DNA of 22,352 nt from assembly GCA_040753915.1 (NCBI GenBank), contig JBFMDN010000084.1, positions 1 through 22,352 of the forward strand. Direction: 5' to 3'. The notes below the pieces were generated by a model, which saw only the letters and a list, made by a program, of their open reading frames with translations, was not told the DNA's origin and searched no databases. The translations under genes and the position numbers were made by a program. This stretch comes from JBFMDN01 sp040753915 (GTDB lineage: Bacteria; Desulfobacterota; Desulfomonilia; Desulfomonilales; Desulfomonilaceae). Position 1 is the stretch's first letter. The number at the start of each line of letters is the position of its first letter. Shown here in pieces: positions 6,337 to 14,500 of this stretch.

Positions 6337-6885
6337 ATGACATCTTCATTCAATCCTCAATCCGAAATCCCCAATCCGCAATTGTTGCGGCTCTTCGTCT
6401 ACGGCACACTGAAGCGCGGTTTCTGGAACCACGACCGCTTTTGCCGGGGAGTCCTGGCGGTGGAGGACGCCATGGTCCGCGGCCGCCTCTTCGAGACATC
6501 CTCCGGAATCCCGGTCCTGCAGGTCCCGGAGGAGGATATCCTCGCCGTCGGGACCACCAATCCACTCGCCGACGTGGCCACACAAGCGCACGTGACGGCT
6601 CGCATGTCCAATCCCGAGCCAACCACCGATCGGCTCCCTAAGAAGGGCACAGGCGCGCCCTGGGGCCCCGTGTCCGGGGAGATTCTGACCTTCGACGATC
6701 CCGTGATCCGCCTCCCGGCCATCGACCGGCTGGAGGGGTTTCATCCCGGCGCTCCCTGCCTCTACCGCCGCGTCCTGGTACCCGTCCGGATAAACGGAAC
6801 CGTGCTCCCGGCCTGGCTCTACGTGGGTGAAGACCCGAGCTCCGGCAGTCTAAAGCCGTTAGGCAAGTCCATCTGGGCTCGATAG
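6337..6885 (+). CDS. AIG2/GGCT-like gamma-glutamylcyclotransferase
   Basis: This 182-residue protein contains LRLFVYGTLKRG (residues 17-28, substrate-binding loop of the AIG2/BtrG/GGCT fold), SGEILTF (112-118) and LPAIDRLEGFHPGAPCLYRRVLVPV (125-149), with E132 in the position of the catalytic glutamate. GGCT-type enzymes split gamma-glutamyl amides, releasing 5-oxoproline. In an amidoligase cluster this could remove a gamma-glutamyl protecting group, as BtrG does in butirosin synthesis; that role is inferred. GGAGG at 6326-6330 precedes ATG 6337. Residues about 5-16 (FNPQSEIPNPQL) are translated from the inverted repeat of the S23 insertion, so the native N-terminus was probably shorter. An insertion of about 40 residues (70-110) in mid-domain is longer than in minimal members. 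Confidence 0.88.
   Translation: MTSSFNPQSEIPNPQLLRLFVYGTLKRGFWNHDRFCRGVLAVEDAMVRGRLFETSSGIPVLQVPEEDILAVGTTNPLADVATQAHVTARMSNPEPTTDRLPKKGTGAPWGPVSGEILTFDDPVIRLPAIDRLEGFHPGAPCLYRRVLVPVRINGTVLPAWLYVGEDPSSGSLKPLGKSIWAR
6351..6384. repeat. Right inverted repeat flanking the S23 gene
   Basis: CAATCCTCAATCCGAAATCC and following bases are imperfectly complementary to 5942-5973. The repeat lies inside the N-terminal codons of the GGCT-like gene, where it encodes a NPQSEIPNPQ-type sequence. Confidence 0.7.
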
Positions 6886-7088
6886 ATTTGGCTCGGTCAA
6901 ATTCGGTTAAATCGGTAAAATAACCGGACAAACTGCTTGACACTGGACCTCCATCTGATATATTGTAACCCTGTTTGTCCTGGTTTATTGGGACGTAAAC
7001 GCCGAAGGTTGGAACGTGGAACACCGATCAACCAAACGAAAGAGGCTGTTGCGAGGCAACCGATGAAACCAACAGTGAGCGGGGTCGA
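6886..7088 (+). promoter_or_regulatory. BREX operon promoter region
   Basis: TTGACA (6937-6942) and TATATT (6959-6964) are separated by 16 bases, a near-consensus sigma-70 promoter reading into the HTH gene and BREX operon. Just upstream, CGGTTA-N11-TAACCG (6904-6926) is an inverted repeat suited to a regulator. The roughly 120-base leader holds a small GTTGC-GAG-GCAAC hairpin (7048-7060) and a possible 9-codon ORF (7063-7092) whose stop overlaps the first ATG of the HTH gene. Confidence 0.7.
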
Positions 7089-7310
7089 ATGATGGAAGAC
7101 CGATGGCTCTCCGTGGATGAGATTGCTGACCATCTCGGCATCAAGCGGGATACGGTCTACAAGTGGATTAGCGAACGGCAGATGCCGGGTCACAAGATTG
7201 GTCGGCTATGGAAGTTCGACAGGAAAGAAGTGGACGCGTGGGTGAAGTCCGGCGCAGCCGGCGAAAAGGACAATGAAGACTCCAACCCGACAAAGGACAG
7301 GTCGAGATAA
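7089..7310 (+). CDS. Small HTH protein (excisionase/MerR-like HTH_17), first gene of the BREX operon
   Basis: This 72-residue protein (LSVDEIADHLGIKRDTVYKWISERQMPGHKIGRLWKFDRKEVDAWV) is a typical single-domain winged HTH of the excisionase/HTH_17 type that binds DNA. The last 18 residues are charged and probably disordered. There are two adjacent ATG codons (7089 and 7092). It ends two bases before the brxA-like start, so it is co-transcribed with the BREX genes and may regulate them, for example through the inverted repeat at 6904-6926. Small HTH proteins often lead defence operons. Confidence 0.88.
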   Translation: MMEDRWLSVDEIADHLGIKRDTVYKWISERQMPGHKIGRLWKFDRKEVDAWVKSGAAGEKDNEDSNPTKDRSR

Positions 7311-7312
7311 AG

Positions 7313-8467
7313 ATGCCGGATAAAGGGAACAAAGGTCATCGACAACGATTGCGGGATCGCTTCACGAGTGGAGAGGAAGGCTCCCGCTCAGAGGAAGCCC
7401 TGCTGGAGCTTCTATTGACCTATGCAATCCCGCAAAAGGATGTTCAGCCTCTTGCTGAGCGCCTGCTTTCGGATCACGGCAGTCTCTCTTCCCTGCTGGA
7501 GGCCCCGATGGAATCCCTTTGTCAGTCCGACGGTATTAAGGAAAACAGCGCGGTCCTTCTTAAACTGGTTGACTGGATTCGCCAGCATTATGGCCCCAAA
7601 CGGCCCGGCAAAGAAACACTCAAGCCACCGAGGCAAACCACGCTGTTCGAGACGATTTCCCCAGAGTTGGAGCAGGCGTCTTCGGCGGTCGCTGAACCGC
7701 GCCGGGAAAAGGTAATCCAGAGGTACGGCAAGGAGATGTTCGGCAAGGCCGTGCTCAAGGAGGCCATTCAAATCCTTCCCAGCCTTCCGGATAGCGAGTC
7801 GCTGGACGAAGTACGCTCCTTCCTCCGCGCCAAGCTCCATTTCAGCGCGGAACAGACCCGGCACCGATATGCCAATTACATCACACGCAGGATGTTCCCG
7901 GAAGGCTATGCAGACGCCCCTTTGCGTTTATTCGCCAAGGCTTTCCCGGATGCCCAGGAGCTGCGGGATGTCTGCTTTTACCGTTTTCTTCTCTCGGAGC
8001 CGCTCGAGGTTGAGATCATCGAGTCCCTTGTCCTTCCCAATCTCGGCACCGGCCGATTGAGCCGCGAGCGCATCCGAAAACGCCTTGCCGAAAAGTTTCC
8101 CGAGGCCAATAGTATTGTTGATTGCGGCAAGGCCATCGTGGACGCTCTTACCGCGGGAGGGATTGTCAAAGCCGACCGGACCAAAATCAGCTTCGCCTAT
8201 CGTGAGATTCCCGTGGCATCCTTTGCTTTTATTCTGCACAGCGAGTTCCCGGAACCGGGCATGTACGACATCCGCAAGCTCGATGAGAATCGCATGATTC
8301 GAGCCATGCTCTGGAATCCGGAGCGGCTCCTCCATGCCCTCTATGAGCTGCGCAACCAGGGATTCATCAGCAAGATTTCGGAAATCGATAACATTCGCCA
8401 GTTCACGACCAAACACACGCTCGCCGGAGTGGTCGAGCAGATCGTCTCCGGAGGGAAAAAAGCATGA
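7313..8467 (+). CDS. brxA: RadC N-terminal domain fused to a BrxA-like (DUF1819-type) protein
   Basis: This 384-residue protein has two domains. Residues about 8-92 (GHRQRLRDRF...EEALLELLLTYAIPQKDVQPLAERLLSDHGSLSSLLEAP...DGIKENSAVLLKLV) match the helix-hairpin-helix N-terminal domain of RadC/UPF0758 proteins; the catalytic JAB domain of RadC is absent. After a linker (93-133), residues about 134-384 (YGKEMFGKAVLKEAIQIL...ANYITRRMFP...FYRFLLSEPLEVEIIESLVLP) resemble BrxA, a small winged-helix DNA-binding BREX component usually of about 200-250 residues. Gene order directly before a BrxB-like gene supports BrxA. The stop overlaps the next start (ATGA, 8464-8467). The fusion may add a second DNA-structure-binding module. 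The RadC call is firm; the BrxA call is moderate. Confidence 0.75.
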   Translation: MPDKGNKGHRQRLRDRFTSGEEGSRSEEALLELLLTYAIPQKDVQPLAERLLSDHGSLSSLLEAPMESLCQSDGIKENSAVLLKLVDWIRQHYGPKRPGKETLKPPRQTTLFETISPELEQASSAVAEPRREKVIQRYGKEMFGKAVLKEAIQILPSLPDSESLDEVRSFLRAKLHFSAEQTRHRYANYITRRMFPEGYADAPLRLFAKAFPDAQELRDVCFYRFLLSEPLEVEIIESLVLPNLGTGRLSRERIRKRLAEKFPEANSIVDCGKAIVDALTAGGIVKADRTKISFAYREIPVASFAFILHSEFPEPGMYDIRKLDENRMIRAMLWNPERLLHALYELRNQGFISKISEIDNIRQFTTKHTLAGVVEQIVSGGKKA

Positions 8468-8988
8468 AGTCCACCGAGATCATCGAAGCCATTCGTCAGA
8501 AGCTCACGGTGCCCGGTGGGCGTCATCTATACGGCGTTTTGGGCACCTACCGTCAGCTTGAGGGTTTCGCCAAGAAATTGCATCAGGCCAAGACCACGGA
8601 CGGGGCCCCCTTCCCGAAACCCGTCAACGTGAACCGGGGCATCCTGGATGCCATACCGGACGAGGAGTTCAAGCAGCTCGCGGAGAATGAGGCCAAACGA
8701 CCCGAACCCACCGCAGCGCATGTGGCCAAGGCCTTCGAGCGGTTCCTGCGCGCCAATCTCACCGGCAAGGGTATCCTGGTCCTGTCCAACCTGGAGATGC
8801 TCTTTGCCTATCACATTGAGCTGAACCTGCTTCGAACTATGGCGGCGGACGAGGACCGAGTGCTGCTCCTCTTGCCCGGCAGGAGGTCGCGCGGTCGGAT
8901 CATCATGTTTCATGAAATGGACGAGGGCGACTACACGCTGCCCACGAACCTGATAGCCGAAAACCACCTGTGGGAGATTAGGGAATAG
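8464..8988 (+). CDS. BrxB/BrxF-like BREX component lacking a clear Walker A
   Basis: This 174-residue protein sits where brxB lies in type 1 BREX. The end (ILVLSNLEMLFAYHIELNLLRTMAADEDRVLLLLPGRRSRGRIIMFHEMDEGDYTLPTNLI) has the pattern of DUF1788/BrxB (LLFxPGxxxGxxLxLF...NYYRA) and also of BrxF, the small P-loop-like protein of type 3 BREX, where a Walker-B-like strand precedes a sensor-like segment. The expected phosphate-binding loop near the N-terminus (GGRHLYGVLGTYRQLEGFAKKL) lacks GxxxxGK[ST], so ATP binding is doubtful. Its role in BREX would be structural or assembly-related; this is inferred from position and C-terminal similarity. The start overlaps the brxA stop, and the next gene starts three bases after its stop. 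Confidence 0.6.
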   Translation: MKSTEIIEAIRQKLTVPGGRHLYGVLGTYRQLEGFAKKLHQAKTTDGAPFPKPVNVNRGILDAIPDEEFKQLAENEAKRPEPTAAHVAKAFERFLRANLTGKGILVLSNLEMLFAYHIELNLLRTMAADEDRVLLLLPGRRSRGRIIMFHEMDEGDYTLPTNLIAENHLWEIRE

Positions 8989-8990
8989 CC

Positions 8991-11522
8991 ATGGCCAAAA
9001 AATACGATCCGCAAGCTGGCAGTCTCTTCAAGAAGGAAGTTCCCAAGATGCCGGAGGGCTACTACTCCGGCGACAAGCCGAATCCGAATCTGCGGGCGTT
9101 CGTCGAGCAGCATATCAAGGAGCGGCCCTATGATCCCGAGACCGACGACTATGACGTTCCCGCCTTCGACAAGCCCATTGAGACCACCAAGGCCACGGCA
9201 ATATATAACATGCATACCTACTGGTCGAAGAAGCCGCATGACGCCATCCGCCAGTACATCCGGCACTATACCAAACCCGGCGATCTCGTGCTCGATCCAT
9301 TTTGCGGTTCCGGCGGCACGGCGCTGGCCGCGCTCATGGAGGGCCGCAAGGCTATCGCCATCGACCGAAGCCCAGCGGCGACCTTTATCACCAAGAACTA
9401 CTGCACGCCGGTCGATGTAGACGAACTTCAAAAGGCCTTCGAGGAACTCAAACGCAAGGTCAAGCCGGAGATTGATTGGCTCTACGAGACACGATGCGAC
9501 CGCTGCGGCGGCAAGGCGACCACGGCCTACACAGTCTATTCCCAGGTGTTTCAGTGTCCAAGGTGTTTGGAAAAGGTGCCGCTGTTTGACTGCGTGGAGG
9601 TCGAAGGCACAACAGCCAAGGGCAAACCCAAGAAGGTCTGTGCCTGCCCCTATTGCCACAAGAGGGGCATTACAGAGGAGATCAGCACGCGGGCGGATAA
9701 GTTCGGCGCGGTGCCGGTGCTGGTAAGCTATCTTTGCGAAAGCGGCTGCAAGCCAGCCCGGGCCGAGCGAAGACATAACGACCCAGACCAGAAAAAGCGA
9801 GAATACTTTGAGAAGTATGATCTGGGCAAGATTCGGGAGATTGAGGCTAAAGATATACCTCACTGGATTCCACAACAAAAAATGATGAATGTTGCGGACG
9901 ATTCGGTCCCTTGGGGCGACAAATGGAGGCTTGGGAGTAATTTCAGGAAGATTATCGAATTACATACTAAGCGCAATCTCTGGGCGCTGGCGGCGATAAA
10001 GAATGGTGCGAAAGAATTCATTCGCGACATAGAAGACCAGCTCTTATTTGCCTTCACAGCCTGCATTCTTGGCGTCTCCCGAATGGTTCGAGAAAGCAAT
10101 ACTGCAACAATGGCTGGTACATATTACCTGCCGCAACTATCAAAAGAAGTTAAAGTTCCATCCTCTTTTGAGAGCAAATTACAGGTGGCTATTCAAGGGT
10201 GGCAGGAAATAGGATTTAATCAGACAAGTATTCTTATATCAAACGAATCCGCCACTACAATAAACAACGGTATTGCAAATTCAATAGATTATATTTTCAC
10301 TGATCCCCCGTACGCGGATAAGGTGCAATATGGTGAACTCAATTTCATCTGGGAGGCTTGGCTCGGCTTTGACACCCATTGGCATGACGAAGAGATCATT
10401 GTCAACGAAGTTCGTGGCAAAACCGAGGACGACTGGGCAAATATGATGCGTCAGGCAATGGCCGAATGTTACCGCGTGCTAAAACCTGGCCGATGCATTT
10501 CACTATGTTACCACGACACATCTGAGGGCACATGGGCTCTGATTCAGGATATTATGGCGGAGGCCGGCTTCATTGTCGAGAAATCGAATGCTGCCCTCTA
10601 TATCGATACCGGTCAAAAATCCTATAACCAGCTTGTCGCAGACAAGGTCAACAAACGCGATCTCGTCATAAACTTCCGCAAGCCCAAGCCCGGGGAGCTG
10701 ACGTCTTCCATTGCCATCACCGGCGACGAAGACAAAACAACCTTTAATGAAAAGGTCCGGCAGATTATCCGCGATTACCTCGGGGCAAACCCTGGCAGCA
10801 CGAAAGATCACGTCTATGACGAGGTCGTGAGCCGGATGGTCCGCAGTGGCCAGATGGAGGCCCATGACTTCAATGAACTCCTGGAACAGGTTGCCGAAGA
10901 AGCAAAGATCGAAAGCGGAAAAAACGGCGGCGGCCGCTGGTACCTCAAAGAGACCGAGCTGGTAATCGCCGACGCTGCCGAAAACGCCCGTGAGGATGCG
11001 GCAGCCGAAAAGCTCGGCGCGTTCATCAAGGGGTTTCTAAAGAAGAACCCCGGAGACGAAGGCGTCCACTACAGCGACCTTTTCGAGCACTACATTTACG
11101 CGGTGAAGGACAAGCCGCGCCGTCAACTGGCCGAATTTCTGCCCGACTACTTCTACAAGACCGAACACGGAACCTGGCGCCTTCCGGCCTCCGAGGAAGA
11201 AGAAAAAGCCAAACACGAAGCCCGGATCAAGGGCCTGGGCCGGAGGGTGAAGCGCTATATTGCCCAGCTTGAACAAGGCGCTGTCATCCCCGACCACGAG
11301 CGGCCGAACGACGCCACCCTTGCCGAGTGGATACGCCACTGCAAACGGGCCGGATTGTATGAACAGGGCAAGCTCTTGTACGAAAAAGGCGGGCTCAATC
11401 CCGACAACCTGCCCGAGGAGGCCATGGTGGGCGTCGAGGAAGACTACCAGGTTTGCGCACGCATGCTGGCGCGCGAGGCAAGCGAGCCCAAGCGTCGCGG
11501 CAGAAAAAAAGCGGAGGAATAA
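8991..11522 (+). CDS. BREX DNA adenine-type methyltransferase with Zn-ribbon insert (PglX-position)
   Basis: This 843-residue enzyme should methylate host DNA to mark self, probably as N6-methyladenine. Motif I DPFCGSGGT (102-110) precedes motif IV DPPY (from D438, YIFTDPPYADKVQYGELNFIW). Between them are Zn-ribbons (CDRC 169-172 with CPRC 189-192, then CACPYC 217-222 and further cysteines). The catalytic part resembles COG1743/DUF1156-like and type 3 BREX PglXI methylases rather than the roughly 1200-residue PglX of types 1 and 2. Residues about 580-740 look like two winged-helix repeats (FNEKVRQIIRDYLGANPGSTKDHVYDEVV; KLGAFIKGFLKKNPGDEGVHYSDLF) and the tail is basic (RRGRKKAEE). Residues about 287-450 are encoded by clearly AT-richer DNA. 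It is followed after three bases by brxC. Confidence 0.88.
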   Translation: MAKKYDPQAGSLFKKEVPKMPEGYYSGDKPNPNLRAFVEQHIKERPYDPETDDYDVPAFDKPIETTKATAIYNMHTYWSKKPHDAIRQYIRHYTKPGDLVLDPFCGSGGTALAALMEGRKAIAIDRSPAATFITKNYCTPVDVDELQKAFEELKRKVKPEIDWLYETRCDRCGGKATTAYTVYSQVFQCPRCLEKVPLFDCVEVEGTTAKGKPKKVCACPYCHKRGITEEISTRADKFGAVPVLVSYLCESGCKPARAERRHNDPDQKKREYFEKYDLGKIREIEAKDIPHWIPQQKMMNVADDSVPWGDKWRLGSNFRKIIELHTKRNLWALAAIKNGAKEFIRDIEDQLLFAFTACILGVSRMVRESNTATMAGTYYLPQLSKEVKVPSSFESKLQVAIQGWQEIGFNQTSILISNESATTINNGIANSIDYIFTDPPYADKVQYGELNFIWEAWLGFDTHWHDEEIIVNEVRGKTEDDWANMMRQAMAECYRVLKPGRCISLCYHDTSEGTWALIQDIMAEAGFIVEKSNAALYIDTGQKSYNQLVADKVNKRDLVINFRKPKPGELTSSIAITGDEDKTTFNEKVRQIIRDYLGANPGSTKDHVYDEVVSRMVRSGQMEAHDFNELLEQVAEEAKIESGKNGGGRWYLKETELVIADAAENAREDAAAEKLGAFIKGFLKKNPGDEGVHYSDLFEHYIYAVKDKPRRQLAEFLPDYFYKTEHGTWRLPASEEEEKAKHEARIKGLGRRVKRYIAQLEQGAVIPDHERPNDATLAEWIRHCKRAGLYEQGKLLYEKGGLNPDNLPEEAMVGVEEDYQVCARMLAREASEPKRRGRKKAEE

Positions 11523-11525
11523 CCC

Positions 11526-14500
11526 ATGGCCGATGACCTTTTTACCACAAGACAGAACCTCGCCGAGATCTGCACGGTTCCGGACAAGATCATTTCCGTC
11601 TATTCCCTGGAAAAACACGTCTGGGCCGACTCGAACTCCGAAGCCAGCCGCAAAGCCCGCAAGCCGGAGTTGCAGACCATTGAGGAGTTTCAGATCGATC
11701 CGGTCCGGCCGTTCCTCACGGACATCCTGCGCAACATGGCAGCCCCCTGGAAGCGTGACCGAAAGGATAATCCGGTTGGCCAGGGATATTGGATTCAGGC
11801 GGAGTTCGGCTCCGGAAAATCACACCTGCTCTGCTTTCTTTCCGCATTGGCCCTTGGACGGAAAGAGGCCTGGGACATCGTCAAAAAGAAGGAGGACGCC
11901 TCCGGTCGCGGCAAGCGCGAGTCCCTCTACCGTTTCTGGGAGGAGGGTATAGAGGCCAAGAGCGGCAAGGGGACCAAAGGCATCTTTGTCATCGTCAAGA
12001 CGCTGGTGGGCGCGGGCAGCGGCACGGTGGGCCTGACCGATAAAGGCCGGCGTCTCTCCGAGTACATTCTCGATGCAGCCAAGGAACAGATACAGGTCGA
12101 GCTCGGCAAGAACATCTCCTTGTATCCGGTGGAGCTGCTGGCTGATCGGTTCATTACTGAGGACCTGGAGCGCTACCGCAAAGACCTGGCCAAATTCCTG
12201 CGCGACCCAAAATTTTTCGACGAGGATGAATTCGAAGAGGTTGACGACTTCCTCCGCACCATCCAGCAGAACAAGACCCCGGAATACAAGCGGAGCTGCG
12301 GTAACAAGCTCTGGCGCTTCTATACCGAATACCTGAAAGTCCAACCTCAGATCGCCGCCGAGACTGAGGACATCCTCACACACATGACGGAAACTATCCT
12401 GGCCGAGGGGTATAGCGGGGTCCTGTTGGTGTTGGACGAGGTGTCCCTGTTCATGAAGAATCGGGACGAGGATCAGCGGACCGACGACGAAAAGACTCTG
12501 GTCGTGTTATGCAACCGGCTGGCGAAAATCCACAACCTGCCCGTGTGGACCGTCTGCGCGGCCCAGCAAGCTATCGAAAGCAAGATGGGGGTCAAGAACA
12601 TCATTGCCGATGACCGGCTGAAGCTGGTGAAGCTGCTCGAAGAGGACAAGGACTACTACGATATCGTTCTGGCGCGCGTCAGAGAGATCAAAGTTCCGGC
12701 AGCCATCAGCAATTATTACCTCCATTACAAACGCGGATTCACCTGGCCCAATAGCATCGGTGAGTCGGACTTTCGCCACTTCTTCCCGTTCCATAAACCT
12801 GCCATCGAGGTCCTGCGGGCGATCACCTACGAGCTGACCACGACCCGCTCCGCGATCCATTTCATGCATCAGACCCTGAAGCACCAGATTAAGAACAAGG
12901 GCTGCGAACTCATCCGCCTCTGGGAACTGTTCGACGAAGCTGTCCGATACGAGGAGGACCCGAGCGGTGTGCATGCCGGGCTGGTGGCCATCAAGACGAA
13001 GCGGGAGACGGACTATCGGGCTTACGAGGCCTGCAAGCGACAGATTGACGGCCTGACCAAGGGCTACTTGAAGGTCCACCGCGACAAGGCCGTTAAAGTT
13101 ATCCAGACCCTTTTCCTCTACCATATTTCCCGCACGCGCCAACAAGGCATCACGCCCGAAGAGATCGCCAATTCGGTGCTCATCGAGAGGGACGCCGATG
13201 CGAATCCGGATGAAAACAACCAGCACTACGAAACCATTGCCGACAACCTCAAAAAGGAGCTGCGGCAGATCGTCCAGGCTTTCGATGAGGAGAAGCGGCC
13301 AAGATATCGCTTCGATCCCGTCTTTTCCGGGGTGGACCCGAGGGACGAATTCAGCAAGGCCAGAGATGAGGCGGAATCCAACGAGGCCATGCAGAAGGAG
13401 GCCTGGGACCATCTTCTGGCGCTGGATGAATGGCCGGTGCGCACCCGCCAGATGACTATTGATCTGTCCAGCGGGGTGCGATCTACCTTCAGGGACATTG
13501 CGCCATTTATTGCGCCGTGGGAGGACAAGGGCGCAGTCCGCTCAGGGGACCAAAACCTGGATGTGGTTTGGCAGGGACGGCAGATCACGGGGCGAGTGGG
13601 CATGCGCGATCTCGGACGAATGTTTTCTGACAGCCAAGCTTTGCCGCCGATTGAGAGCGACCAGACGGATTTTGATTTCGCGGTATATATCGGCACGCGC
13701 CACGTCGCGGATGCCTCGATTCGCAAACTGATAGAGCGGCGCAATGACCCACGCGTCCTTCTCTGGACCCCGGCCGAATTGACCCAGGAAGAACGCGACC
13801 GGCTCATCGATTTCGCCGCCTACCGCAAACTCATTTCCGACTGGCAAGGCAAGGAAACCGAGGATGCGGTGGCGGTGGTCAACTGGGTTTCCAATGCGCT
13901 TCAGTCCGACCTCGCCAAGATCGTAAAGATCGTGGACAACAGCTACGCCCGGGGCCGTGTGGATGCGCTGAACAACACTCAGATGGAGTTCCGCGTGGCC
14001 GGCGAACTGGCGGCTATCTTAACGCCGTTGGTAGATCGGGTGCTTACCGCCGCCTATGTGTCCAGGGACATCAAGTTCGATCCGCCCTTCGTATTCCGCA
14101 AGGAGGAAGGGGTCAAGGTGATCAACGGCATTGTAAAGGCCGGTCGGATTCCCAAGGGGGCAAAGCCCAATCAGAATATCAGCGCCGCACAGAACTTCGG
14201 CTTCGGTTTGAACATCATGAAAAAAAGCGCCGAAAAGGAGCTGGATGTTTCGGGCAACACCTATGTGCAGGACATGTGGGCATTCATCGATGACAAGCTG
14301 ACCGATGACGGGCAAACCATGAAGGTGGACACCCTTTATAAAAACTTCATGGGCATCGGTGGTCCGAAGGACTATGGGCTCACCCGGCGCATGGTTCAAA
14401 TCTACCTGCTCTGCCTCGTCCGGGATGGCCGAGTGCGCGTCACCGTGGGGGCAAAGGCCGGGCTTGCCATCCCCATGCTCGATTACTCCAACATAGCGGA

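Noticed and set aside
8931..9878. 315-residue minus-strand frame
   Set aside because: It is antisense to the methyltransferase with its clear motifs, and its low-complexity, leucine-rich translation matches no family I know.
12507..13412. 301-residue minus-strand frame inside brxC
   Set aside because: Antisense to a continuous BrxC-type protein, with no ribosome site or recognisable domain.
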